Shown: one piece after another, positions 7,711 to 14,323 of the stretch | Layout of the letters: the number at the start of each line of letters is the position of its first letter | Position numbering within the stretch: position 1 is the stretch's first letter | Translations under genes and position numbers: made by a program | From: an uncultured Pelagibacteraceae bacterium | GTDB taxonomy: Bacteria > Pseudomonadota > Alphaproteobacteria > Pelagibacterales > Pelagibacteraceae | Reading direction: 5' to 3' | Assembly: GCA_902599995.1 (NCBI GenBank) | Contig: CACKHN010000004.1 | Coordinates: forward strand, 1-64,000 | DNA length: 64,000 nt | The notes under the pieces: generated by a model | Seen by the model: the letters and a program-made list of their open reading frames with translations, nothing else | What the model was told of the DNA's origin: nothing | Databases searched by the model: none

Positions 7711-8829
7711 ATGAAGATAGGCGTACCAAGAGAAATTAAACCTCAAGAAACTCGAATAGGTTTAACACCCGAAAGTGTTAAAACTTTAGTTAAAGAAGGT
7801 CATGAAGTTTTGATTGAAAATAATGGTGGATTTGAAGCTGGATTTGAAAACGAACAATACATTAAAGCTGGTGCAAAAATTACTAATTCAGCAGAAGATA
7901 TATTTAATGATGCGGAAATAATAGTTAAAGTTAAAGAACCTCAAAAGGTTGAAGTAAACATGATAAGAGAAAATCAAATTGTGTATACCTATCTTCACTT
8001 GGCAGCTGCGAGAGATTTAACAGAGGGTTTGATTAAATCAAAAAGCATAAATATTGCCTATGAAACTGTGACAGATGATAATGGAAGATTACCATTGCTT
8101 GCACCAATGAGTGCTGTTGCAGGAAGAATGTCAGTTCAAGCTGGAGCTCATTGTTTAGAAAAAAATCAAAAAGGTAGAGGTGTATTATTAGGGGGAGCGC
8201 CTGGTGGGGAACCAGCTAACGTATTAATTCTTGGAGGAGGCGTGGTTGGAGAGAACGCTGCGATAATAGCCACGGGTATGAAAGCAAAAGTTCATATTGT
8301 AGACAAATCTGAAGAACGGTTAAAACAATTAGTTGAAATTTTTGGTGATAAAATAATCCCTCAACAAACGGATAAAACTGATCTAAATAAATTGGTTGCT
8401 GAAACTGATTTATTAGTAGGTGGAGTGTTGATCCCTGGAGCAGAAGCACCAAAATTAATTACAAAAGAAATGATAAAAACAATGAAAAGAGGATCTGTTA
8501 TTGTAGATGTTGCCATAGATCAAGGTGGATGTGTGGAAACAAGTAAACCAACTACGCATGGAGATCCAACCTATATTGTTGATGACGTAGTCCATTATTG
8601 TGTAGCTAATATGCCAGGTGGAGTTCCAAGAACTTCTACTTTTGCGCTAAATCAAGCAACCCTTCCTTTTTTAGTAAAACTTGCAAACAAAGGTTACCAA
8701 AAAGCCCTTGGTGAAGATAAAAATTTTTTAGCTGGATTAAATGTACATAAAGGAATGGTTACATATAAAGCAGTCGCAAATGCGTTTGGACATAATTATG
8801 TAGATCCAGGAGAAGCTGTAAAACATTAG
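7711..8829 (+). CDS. ald: Alanine dehydrogenase
   Basis: The 372-residue protein has the family's normal length. It starts with MKIGVPREIKPQETRIGLTP, typical of alanine dehydrogenase, and has a Rossmann NAD site VLILGGGVVGENAA at about residues 171-184. Motifs around the active site include YTYLHLAA and VDVAIDQGGCVETSKPTTH. It oxidises L-alanine to pyruvate and ammonium with NAD. It lies 27 bp after the aminotransferase and 2 bp before the FAD/GcvT gene, in one operon. The pair can run as a cycle: the aminotransferase makes alanine, and Ald returns pyruvate while releasing the nitrogen as ammonium. Confidence 0.95.
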   Translation: MKIGVPREIKPQETRIGLTPESVKTLVKEGHEVLIENNGGFEAGFENEQYIKAGAKITNSAEDIFNDAEIIVKVKEPQKVEVNMIRENQIVYTYLHLAAARDLTEGLIKSKSINIAYETVTDDNGRLPLLAPMSAVAGRMSVQAGAHCLEKNQKGRGVLLGGAPGGEPANVLILGGGVVGENAAIIATGMKAKVHIVDKSEERLKQLVEIFGDKIIPQQTDKTDLNKLVAETDLLVGGVLIPGAEAPKLITKEMIKTMKRGSVIVDVAIDQGGCVETSKPTTHGDPTYIVDDVVHYCVANMPGGVPRTSTFALNQATLPFLVKLANKGYQKALGEDKNFLAGLNVHKGMVTYKAVANAFGHNYVDPGEAVKH

Positions 8830-8831
8830 AA

Positions 8832-11276
8832 ATGGAAAAAAAATTTCCATCTAGCACTAAAGTAGTTGTTGTCGGGGGCGGAGTAATTGGTTGCTCTGTT
8901 GCTTATCATTTAACTAAGTTTGGTTGGAAAGATGTTGTATTGTTAGAAAGAGATCAGCTAACATCAGGAACAACATGGCATGCAGCAGGATTAGTGAGTC
9001 AATTAGGTCCATCAGCCTCTGTAACTAAAATTAGAAAATATACTTTAGATTTATATAAAAATTTAGAAAAAGAAGTTGATCACTCAGCTGGATTAAGACT
9101 TAATGGTGCACTTTCCATTGCACAAACTGATAGTCGTTGGCAAGAACTTAAAAGACAAGCAACAACTGCTCAACTTTATGACGTAGATTTACAATTACTC
9201 AATAAGGAAGAGATAAAAAAGAATTATCCGATGATGAGTACTGAAGACTTAAAAGGTGGACTTTTGATGCCAGGCGATGGTTCAGCTGACCCTAGTGGAG
9301 TAACTCATATGCTTGCTAAAGGTGCAAGAAAAGGAGGGGCAAAAATATATGAACACTCCCCAGTAGAAACTGTATTGAAAAAAAATGGAAAAGTATGTGG
9401 GGTTAAAGTTAATGACCAAATTATCGAGTGTGAGTATGTTGTTTTGGCTACCGGTATGTGGTCAAGGCAAATTGGTGAAAATATTGGAGTTAGTATTCCG
9501 CTTTATCCAGCAGAACATTTTTATGTAATTACTGAACCAATTGAAAATCTTTCACCAACCCTTCCGGTTATTAGAGATTTTGATAGCAGTGTTTATTTTA
9601 AAGAGGATGCTGGAAAGCTTTTAATTGGAATTTTTGAAGGCAAATCAATTCCAGCGTTTGAAAAATCCAATAAAGTACCAGAAGATTTTTCATTTGGCGA
9701 GTTTCCTGAAAATTTTGAACACTTTGAGCCATATTTGGAAAAATCTATGAAAAGGTTTCCAGTTCTTCAAAAGGTTGGAATTAGAAAATTTTTTGCAGGA
9801 CCAGAGTCTTTCACTCCTGACACTAACTCTTTATTAGGTGAAGTTCCTGAGGTAAAAAATTTATTTGTAAGTTGTGGTTTAAATAGCATTGGAATTGGAA
9901 GTGGAGGAGGAGTAGGCAAGGTGACTGCTGAATGGCTAATGACAGGTCATATAAATGAGGATATTTTTAATTACGATGTCAAAAGATTTCAAAAATTTCA
10001 TTCTGATTTAAGTTTTATAAAAAATAGAATTACCGAGTCTTTGGGTGATTTATACGGAATGCATTGGCCATATAAACAGCACAAAACATCTAGAAATGTA
10101 AAAATTCTACCACATCACGAATTATTAAGAGGATTTGGTGCATGTTTCGGTGTTTCTGCGGGATATGAGAGACCGATGTGGTTTGCTCTTGATGGTGAAA
10201 AAGCAGAGTACGAATATAGTTATAATTATCAAAACTGGTATCCTTCAGTTGAATACGAAACAAGTAATACCATTAATAATGTTGGTCTTTACGACTTAAC
10301 ACCATTTTCAAAATTTGAAATTAAATCTGAAAAAGCGTACGAGAATTTACAAAAAATTTGCACCGCAGATATTAAAAAAGAAGTTGGAAAATGCACTTAT
10401 ACTCAAATGTTAAATGAAGATGGTGGTATTGAAACAGACCTGACTATAGTCTGCATTGAAAGTAATCATTTTAGAATTATTAGCTCTGCAGCAACAAGAG
10501 AAAGAGATAAATTTCATATTAAAAAACATTTATTAGATGGTGTTAATCTTGATGATGTTACAGATGATTATTGTGTATTCGGTATTTTTGGCCCCAAAAG
10601 TAGATCTTTGATGAAAGAAATAAGTAAAGACGATTTTACAAATGAAAAATTTAAGTTTGGTCATGCTAAATATATTTCAATTGAAAAAATAAAAATATGG
10701 ATTCAACGATTATCATACGTTGGAGAATTAGGTTACGAATTGTATATAAAAACAACTGAAGCTAAAAAAATTTACGAACTAATTATTAAGAAAGGAAAAA
10801 AATTTAATCTCTCTAATTGTGGAATGCATGCATTAGATACCATGCGAATGGAGAGTGGTTTTTTGCACTGGGGTCATGATATTTCTCCAGAGGAAAACCA
10901 ATATCAATCAGGTCTAAAGTTTACTATTAACAATCAAAAAGAAATTGATTTTATTGGCAAGCAGGCTCTTCAACTTATTAAAAGTAAAAAAATTGATAGA
11001 AGATTTGTTATGCTTACTTTAAAAGACAATAAACCAGGTTCACCATTATTACTCTGTGATGAACCTATCTATTTCAAAGACAAAATAATTGGAAGAACAA
11101 CTTCTAGTAACTATTCATTCAACTTTAAGAAAAATTTAGCTTTTGGTTATATAAAAAATATCTATTCAAATGAGGAAATCTTAAGAAATGATATTTTCAT
11201 AGAAGTAGAGAAACAAAAGTACAAGGCACAACTAATACTAAAGCCTCTTAAACAGAGCAATTTTAAAAACATTTAA
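8832..11276 (+). CDS. FAD-dependent dimethylglycine/sarcosine dehydrogenase-like protein with GcvT domains
   Basis: The 814-residue fusion has an N-terminal FAD oxidoreductase (DAO fold) with dinucleotide site VVVGGGVIGCSVAYHL at about residues 11-26 and TTWHAAGLVSQLG at the usual flavin-linking region. From about residue 420 it has GcvT/aminomethyltransferase folate-binding domains (RGFGACFGVSAGYERP, VGLYDLTPFSKFEI, SYVGELGYELYI). Proteins of this layout oxidise N-methyl groups of dimethylglycine, sarcosine or related amines and pass the one-carbon unit to tetrahydrofolate. It is cotranscribed with the aminotransferase and ald genes. The substrate may therefore be an N-methylated amine tied to this pathway, but that is not shown by the sequence. 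Confidence 0.85.
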   Translation: MEKKFPSSTKVVVVGGGVIGCSVAYHLTKFGWKDVVLLERDQLTSGTTWHAAGLVSQLGPSASVTKIRKYTLDLYKNLEKEVDHSAGLRLNGALSIAQTDSRWQELKRQATTAQLYDVDLQLLNKEEIKKNYPMMSTEDLKGGLLMPGDGSADPSGVTHMLAKGARKGGAKIYEHSPVETVLKKNGKVCGVKVNDQIIECEYVVLATGMWSRQIGENIGVSIPLYPAEHFYVITEPIENLSPTLPVIRDFDSSVYFKEDAGKLLIGIFEGKSIPAFEKSNKVPEDFSFGEFPENFEHFEPYLEKSMKRFPVLQKVGIRKFFAGPESFTPDTNSLLGEVPEVKNLFVSCGLNSIGIGSGGGVGKVTAEWLMTGHINEDIFNYDVKRFQKFHSDLSFIKNRITESLGDLYGMHWPYKQHKTSRNVKILPHHELLRGFGACFGVSAGYERPMWFALDGEKAEYEYSYNYQNWYPSVEYETSNTINNVGLYDLTPFSKFEIKSEKAYENLQKICTADIKKEVGKCTYTQMLNEDGGIETDLTIVCIESNHFRIISSAATRERDKFHIKKHLLDGVNLDDVTDDYCVFGIFGPKSRSLMKEISKDDFTNEKFKFGHAKYISIEKIKIWIQRLSYVGELGYELYIKTTEAKKIYELIIKKGKKFNLSNCGMHALDTMRMESGFLHWGHDISPEENQYQSGLKFTINNQKEIDFIGKQALQLIKSKKIDRRFVMLTLKDNKPGSPLLLCDEPIYFKDKIIGRTTSSNYSFNFKKNLAFGYIKNIYSNEEILRNDIFIEVEKQKYKAQLILKPLKQSNFKNI

Positions 11277-11338
11277 TATAAATTTAATAAATATAAATTG
11301 TTTTATCTAAGCTTAAGTGATTTAATCAAAAAATTCAA

Positions 11339-11539
11339 ATGACCGACAATTTAACAAATTTAAAAAAATATAAATCTATATCCGATACTAAATCGAATAA
11401 TCAAATTAAAACTACCGATATTAATATTTTATTAAACCGAGTAAGATTAAATAAGAAAAAAACTTTAAAAAAAAAAATATTTGTTTCTCTTTTTTTAGCT
11501 TGTTTTGTCTTTTCATTAATTGTTTATCTAATTATTTAG
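11339..11539 (+). CDS. Small C-terminally anchored membrane protein
   Basis: The 66-residue product has a polar N-terminal half with many Lys, Asn and Thr, then the basic stretch KKKTLKKK. It ends in one hydrophobic segment at about residues 45-66 (FVSLFLACFVFSLIVYLII). The segment NILLNRVRLNKKK resembles DILKQRLLEQKKK in the 1158-1382 product, and both proteins end in a membrane anchor. The gene stands alone between the FAD/GcvT gene and the tRNA-bracketed island. Function is unknown. Confidence 0.5.
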   Translation: MTDNLTNLKKYKSISDTKSNNQIKTTDINILLNRVRLNKKKTLKKKIFVSLFLACFVFSLIVYLII

Positions 11540-11564
11540 ACTATAATTGTTGGTTAAAAGTATA

Positions 11565-11592
11565 TTGAAACAATAAAGATTTGTATTATAAG
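11565..11592 (+). promoter_or_regulatory. Promoter of the decayed tRNA copy
   Basis: TTGAAA (11565-11570) and TATAAG (11587-11592) are separated by 16 bp. They lie 42 bp (from the -35) before the tRNA-like sequence. The layout matches the promoter of the intact tRNA at 13081, including the TTG-AACAA start, so the promoter seems to belong to the duplicated unit. Confidence 0.5.
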
Positions 11593-11606
11593 ACCTCAAT
11601 AGTTAA

Positions 11607-11684
11607 GGCGGGGTAGCTCAGTTGGTTAGAGCGCAGGACTCATAAGCCCGAGGTCAGTGGTTCTTTCCCCTTGTCCCATGTACC
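11607..11684 (+). pseudogene. Decayed tRNA-Met (CAT) copy
   Basis: Positions 11607-11663 match 56 of 57 bases of the intact tRNA at 13124-13180 (the one difference is C for T in the anticodon stem). After the T-loop TTC the sequence diverges: the conserved TTCGATC loop is TTCTTTC, and the T-stem and 3' acceptor strand no longer pair. A remnant of the CCCGCTACC end is still visible as CCCATGTACC. It cannot fold as a normal tRNA, so it is probably non-functional. It marks the left side of the small island. Confidence 0.8.
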
Positions 11685-11707
11685 TAAATTAACATCTCAA
11701 ATCATTT

Positions 11708-11765
11708 GATCACACATAGATCACAGTGGTAGAGTCTATTTGTTATGAAAAATAATTGGATCACA
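11708..11765 (+). repeat. Left phased GATCACA repeats
   Basis: GATCACA occurs at 11708-11714 and 11719-11725, exactly 11 bp apart (start to start, four-base spacer), and again at 11759-11765 inside the first small gene. The 11-bp phase puts the first two sites on the same face of the helix, as expected for a protein-binding array. A matching array is at 13035-13062. Confidence 0.6.
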
Positions 11766-12029
11766 AATATTTTAAGCTGTTTAACAATTAGCATAATCTT
11801 AAATATACTCATTATAAGTCCACAGATAACCAGAGCTAGCATTTTTGATATTTTTAAAGCACCTGTTGAAATATGCATGGATATTTTTATAGATTATTAC
11901 GATTACTCTGAGCGAAGAGCAGTTAATCAATGCAAAGGTGCAGACAAAAATCATGTAGCTTGTATGAAAAGATTAATAGATACTGATATGTCACCTAGAA
12001 GAGCATTTAATAAATGTAAGCCAAATTAA
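11745..12029 (+). CDS. Small exported or membrane-anchored cysteine-containing protein
   Basis: The 94-residue product starts with a hydrophobic signal or anchor segment (about residues 8-30). The remaining part carries four cysteines in the pattern EICMD, NQCKG, VACMK and NKCKP, which could form two disulfides outside the cytoplasm. RRAVNQCK and RRAFNKCK are an internal repeat of about 40 residues. No known family is recognised. It is the first gene of the tRNA-bracketed island and is followed after 15 bp by a 57-residue gene in the same direction. Confidence 0.55.
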   Translation: MKNNWITNILSCLTISIILNILIISPQITRASIFDIFKAPVEICMDIFIDYYDYSERRAVNQCKGADKNHVACMKRLIDTDMSPRRAFNKCKPN

Positions 12030-12044
12030 TATTAAAAAATATAA

Positions 12045-12218
12045 ATGAAAAGATTTGAAAAGATATTTAGGGGCAAAATTTCATATAAGAAAATTGATAA
12101 GTATGTAGACTTAGTACGTATGACTTTAGACCCTGATGATGATATGCAAATAGAGTTTGATATCCAAGATGATTATCAACATATTAAAATAGCAGTGTTT
12201 GATAGGGTACTTAATTAA
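12045..12218 (+). CDS. Small acidic protein of unknown function
   Basis: This 57-residue reading frame starts MKRFEKIFRGKISYKK and ends FDRVLN. The N-terminal third is basic, and the rest is acidic with DPDDDM and DIQDDYQH. The stop codon TAA shares its last base with the ATG of the next gene (TAATG), a coupling typical of real operons. No family is recognised. Its position between two signal-peptide proteins in the island supports it as a real gene, but evidence is limited to frame and context. Confidence 0.45.
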   Translation: MKRFEKIFRGKISYKKIDKYVDLVRMTLDPDDDMQIEFDIQDDYQHIKIAVFDRVLN

Positions 12219-12601
12219 TGAAACATTTTCTGAAAATTATAATTATTAGTTTTATATTTAGTACTACATCTCTTGCTCAAGAAGTGGTTTATTATTGTAT
12301 TGATGACGAAACAATTGGTTTTGAATACACAAATAAACAGAATCAACAACCATATACTTCAAAAAAATTTAAAGCGGATAGATTTAAATTACAAATTAAT
12401 TTTGAGGATCAAACAGTAAAAATAGGAAATTTTGAAATGTATTATAGAGGAGCTGCATTTTATTCTGATAATATTGGCCATTCAATAAGCATGCCAGCTA
12501 CACATGCAATTATAGACAGAGAAAGTTTTAGCTATGCTAGATCAGGTATATTTCAAGACTACCAAATATATCTTTCAGTTGGAATTTGTGAAAAATTTTA
12601 A
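12218..12601 (+). CDS. Small secreted protein of unknown function
   Basis: The 127-residue product has a clear Sec signal peptide, with a hydrophobic core at residues 4-18 and a cut expected after TTSLAQ near residue 21. The mature part is beta-rich in appearance (EVVYYCIDDETIGFEY, NFEDQTVKIGNF) and has two cysteines, one near each end (YYCID and VGICEKF), that could form a disulfide. It overlaps the preceding gene by one base. No known family is recognised. Confidence 0.55.
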   Translation: MKHFLKIIIISFIFSTTSLAQEVVYYCIDDETIGFEYTNKQNQQPYTSKKFKADRFKLQINFEDQTVKIGNFEMYYRGAAFYSDNIGHSISMPATHAIIDRESFSYARSGIFQDYQIYLSVGICEKF

Positions 12602-12603
12602 AT

Positions 12604-12732
12604 ATGGCTAAAATAACACTTAAACCATTAAATAAAAACGATCCATTATTTAAAAAAGGTTTCATAACATATAAAAAGAAAGATGCTAAAATAATTAAAA
12701 AAGCAAAAAATAATAAATCAAAAAAAAAATAA
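12604..12732 (+). CDS. Very small lysine-rich protein
   Basis: A 42-residue reading frame starts MAKITLKPLNKNDPLFKKGF and ends in a lysine-rich tail. It begins two bases after the stop of the secreted-protein gene and ends one base before the next start, which supports translation as part of the same operon. The composition suggests a nucleic-acid-binding or ribosome-associated peptide, but nothing specific can be claimed. Confidence 0.35.
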   Translation: MAKITLKPLNKNDPLFKKGFITYKKKDAKIIKKAKNNKSKKK

Positions 12733-12733
12733 T

Positions 12734-12916
12734 ATGAAAATAATTTTAGATTTTATATTAATATGGATAGCTTTTTTTGGAGTTGGCTTTGTATTCATGC
12801 CATTCATAAGAGATACAAATGGCATTATTTCTGCTTTATTGTCTTTGCTTGCATTATTTGCAGCAACTGCAGCTGCAGCATTCATGGGAATAATATTAGA
12901 TACAGAATTATTTTAG
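12734..12916 (+). CDS. Small two-helix membrane protein
   Basis: The 60-residue product is almost entirely hydrophobic. It has two predicted membrane segments, about residues 3-23 (IILDFILIWIAFFGVGFVF) and 32-55 (alanine- and leucine-rich, ALLSLLALFAATAAAAF), joined by a short polar loop IRDTNG. It starts one base after the stop of the preceding small gene, the last of the five tightly packed island genes. A second frame over the same bases is not favoured because it lacks a plausible protein pattern. Function is unknown. Confidence 0.5.
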   Translation: MKIILDFILIWIAFFGVGFVFMPFIRDTNGIISALLSLLALFAATAAAAFMGIILDTELF

Positions 12917-13034
12917 TATATTCCTTTAACGATTGCTCAATCAAATAAAAAAGGTTTCAGTAAATTCTGAGGCATCATTTTAGTGAATAAAATTTAGACG
13001 CGGGACGCTACTCAAGTTTTATCTTTAAAAAAAG

Positions 13035-13062
13035 GATCACAATCTGATCACACTCAGATCAG
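13035..13062 (+). repeat. Right phased GATCACA repeats
   Basis: GATCACA at 13035-13041, GATCACA at 13046-13052 and GATCAG at 13057-13062 start exactly 11 bp apart. They lie directly upstream of the promoter of the intact tRNA and mirror the pair at 11708-11725 near the other end of the island. Same-face phasing suggests binding by a multimeric protein, for example integrase arm sites. Confidence 0.6.
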
Positions 13063-13080
13063 AAATTACATAAATCTTGT

Positions 13081-13108
13081 TTGCAACAAAAAATAAAAGT
13101 AGTATAAA
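13081..13108 (+). promoter_or_regulatory. Promoter of tRNA-Met
   Basis: TTGCAA (13081-13086) and TATAAA (13103-13108) are separated by 16 bp, with the tRNA beginning 15 bp after the -10. This is a good sigma-70-type promoter with the expected short distance to a stable RNA. Confidence 0.65.
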
Positions 13109-13123
13109 CCAACAATTATTTAC

Positions 13124-13200
13124 GGCGGGGTAGCTCAGTTGGTTAGAGCGCAGGACTCATAAGCCTGAGGTCAGTGGTTCGATCCCACTTCCCGCTACCA
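13124..13200 (+). tRNA. tRNA-Met (anticodon CAT), elongator type
   Basis: A full cloverleaf can be drawn. The acceptor strands are GGCGGGG and TCCCGCT, with G-U pairs at both ends. The D-arm is GCTC...GAGC and the anticodon loop CTCATAA has anticodon CAT. The T-arm is AGTGG-TTCGATC-CCACT, followed by discriminator A and an encoded CCA. The first acceptor pair is not the C-A mismatch of initiator tRNA, so it is the elongator. A tRNA-Ile with CAT modified to lysidine is an alternative that sequence alone cannot exclude. Confidence 0.9.
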
Positions 13201-13201
13201 A

Positions 13202-13729
13202 CTAATGTCCTGGAAAATTGATTAAATTCTCAACTTTATAATTATTTTTAATTAAGCTATCAGATCCGCCGAGATCGAATAAATTGATAACAAATATAAA
13301 TGCAGCTACTTTTCCTTTTGAAATTTCCACAAGTTTTGCTGCTGCTTCTGCGGTTCCTCCAGTTGCAATCAAATCATCTATAATTAAAACAGAGTCTTTA
13401 CTTCCTATAGAATCTTTATGTACTTCAATAGTTGCTGTCCCATATTCAAGTTTAAAATCTATTGAATGAACTTCTGCGGGTAATTTATTTTTTTTTCTAA
13501 GCATAATAAATGGTTTTTTTAGCAAATATGAAACTGCTGAAGCAAAAACAAATCCTCTCGACTCTATTGCTGCTATTTTGGTAAAATTAAATTTTTTGGA
13601 ACGATCAAGAATTTGATTGATAGTTTCAGCAAAAGCATTTTCATCTTTAATCAAAGTTGTAATGTCTCTAAAAAGAATTCCTTTTTTTGGATAATCTGGT
13701 ATTGATCTAATAAAATTTTTTAAGTTCAT
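13202..13729 (-). CDS. apt: Adenine phosphoribosyltransferase
   Basis: The 175-residue cytoplasmic enzyme makes AMP from adenine and PRPP. It shows the family's start (SIPDYPKKGILFRDITTL), the base-binding segment AIESRGFVFA at about 54-63 and the PRPP loop VLIIDDLIATGGT at 114-126. Length is normal for bacterial Apt. Its start codon is only 5 bp from the start of the divergent nucleosidase gene, so promoters must lie inside the opposite genes or be shared in an unusual way. With that nucleosidase and SpeD-SpeE it forms a route that returns the adenine released after spermidine synthesis to AMP. Confidence 0.95.
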   Translation of the reverse strand: MNLKNFIRSIPDYPKKGILFRDITTLIKDENAFAETINQILDRSKKFNFTKIAAIESRGFVFASAVSYLLKKPFIMLRKKNKLPAEVHSIDFKLEYGTATIEVHKDSIGSKDSVLIIDDLIATGGTAEAAAKLVEISKGKVAAFIFVINLFDLGGSDSLIKNNYKVENLINFPGH

Positions 13730-13734
13730 ATGCT

Positions 13735-14265
13735 ATGAATAAATTATTTGTTGCAGCTTTAAAAGAAGAAACTCCAGGTCTAAATTATTTTCATTATATT
13801 GGAGTTGGAAAAATTAATGCTACGTATAATTTATTAAAATTAATCAATAAATTTAAACCTAATCAAGTAATTAATTTTGGAAGTGCAGGTGCTATAAAAC
13901 GACGAGTGTCTGGTATTGTTGAATGTACAAAATTTTATCAAAGAGATATGGATGTAAGAGGGTTGCTTGACTTTAAATTAGGTGAAACTCCTTTTGATAA
14001 CATCAATGAAATAATTAATTCTGATGAAGGTTTTTCCTGTGGAAGTGGTGATAGTTTTGTTAATAATAAAATTGAAATGAATGTAGATCTTGTTGATATG
14101 GAGGCATACGCTTTAGCGAAGGTTTGTAAATTAGAAAATGTTAAATTTAGATGTTTTAAGTATGTATCAGATAATGCAGATGAAAATGCACCAAGTGACT
14201 GGATAGAAAATTGTAAAAAAGGGGCAAAACTCTTTCAAAATAAATTAAAAGAATTCGGATTATAA
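13735..14265 (+). CDS. Compact nucleosidase, 5'-methylthioadenosine/S-adenosylhomocysteine type
   Basis: The 176-residue product resembles the PNP/UDP phosphorylase superfamily, in particular MTA/SAH nucleosidase. FVAALKEE aligns with the start of MTAN including its catalytic Glu, NFGSAGAIKRR matches the phosphate-loop-like GSAGG, VDMEAYALAKVC carries the substrate-binding ME pair, and YVSDNAD contains the catalytic Asp. It is about 50 residues shorter than typical MTAN, mostly after residue 12. It lies between apt (divergent) and the SpeD-SpeE gene. Hydrolysis of methylthioadenosine to adenine is therefore the best guess; another nucleoside is possible. Confidence 0.75.
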   Translation: MNKLFVAALKEETPGLNYFHYIGVGKINATYNLLKLINKFKPNQVINFGSAGAIKRRVSGIVECTKFYQRDMDVRGLLDFKLGETPFDNINEIINSDEGFSCGSGDSFVNNKIEMNVDLVDMEAYALAKVCKLENVKFRCFKYVSDNADENAPSDWIENCKKGAKLFQNKLKEFGL

Positions 14266-14323
14266 TTTTTTAATTGAAAATAAAAACAATATCTATATCA
14301 AAGATTTCAAATTCAGGAGATAA

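Larger units (their letters stand above)
11607..13200 (+). mobile_element. Putative tRNA-bracketed mini-island
   Basis: The stretch is bounded by a decayed tRNA-Met on the left and an intact copy on the right. It holds five small genes of unknown function, and directly repeated GATCACA sites at 11-bp spacing lie just inside both borders. tRNA borders and helically phased short repeats are typical of elements moved by tyrosine integrases. No integrase, transposase or phage structural gene is visible, so this is either a remnant, an element moved by an enzyme encoded elsewhere, or a simple local duplication. Confidence 0.45.

Noticed and set aside
12763..12948. A 61-codon plus-strand frame over the small membrane gene at 12734
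   Set aside because: It overlaps the 12734-12916 frame, which has two clean membrane segments and tight spacing to the upstream gene; this frame has no such pattern.
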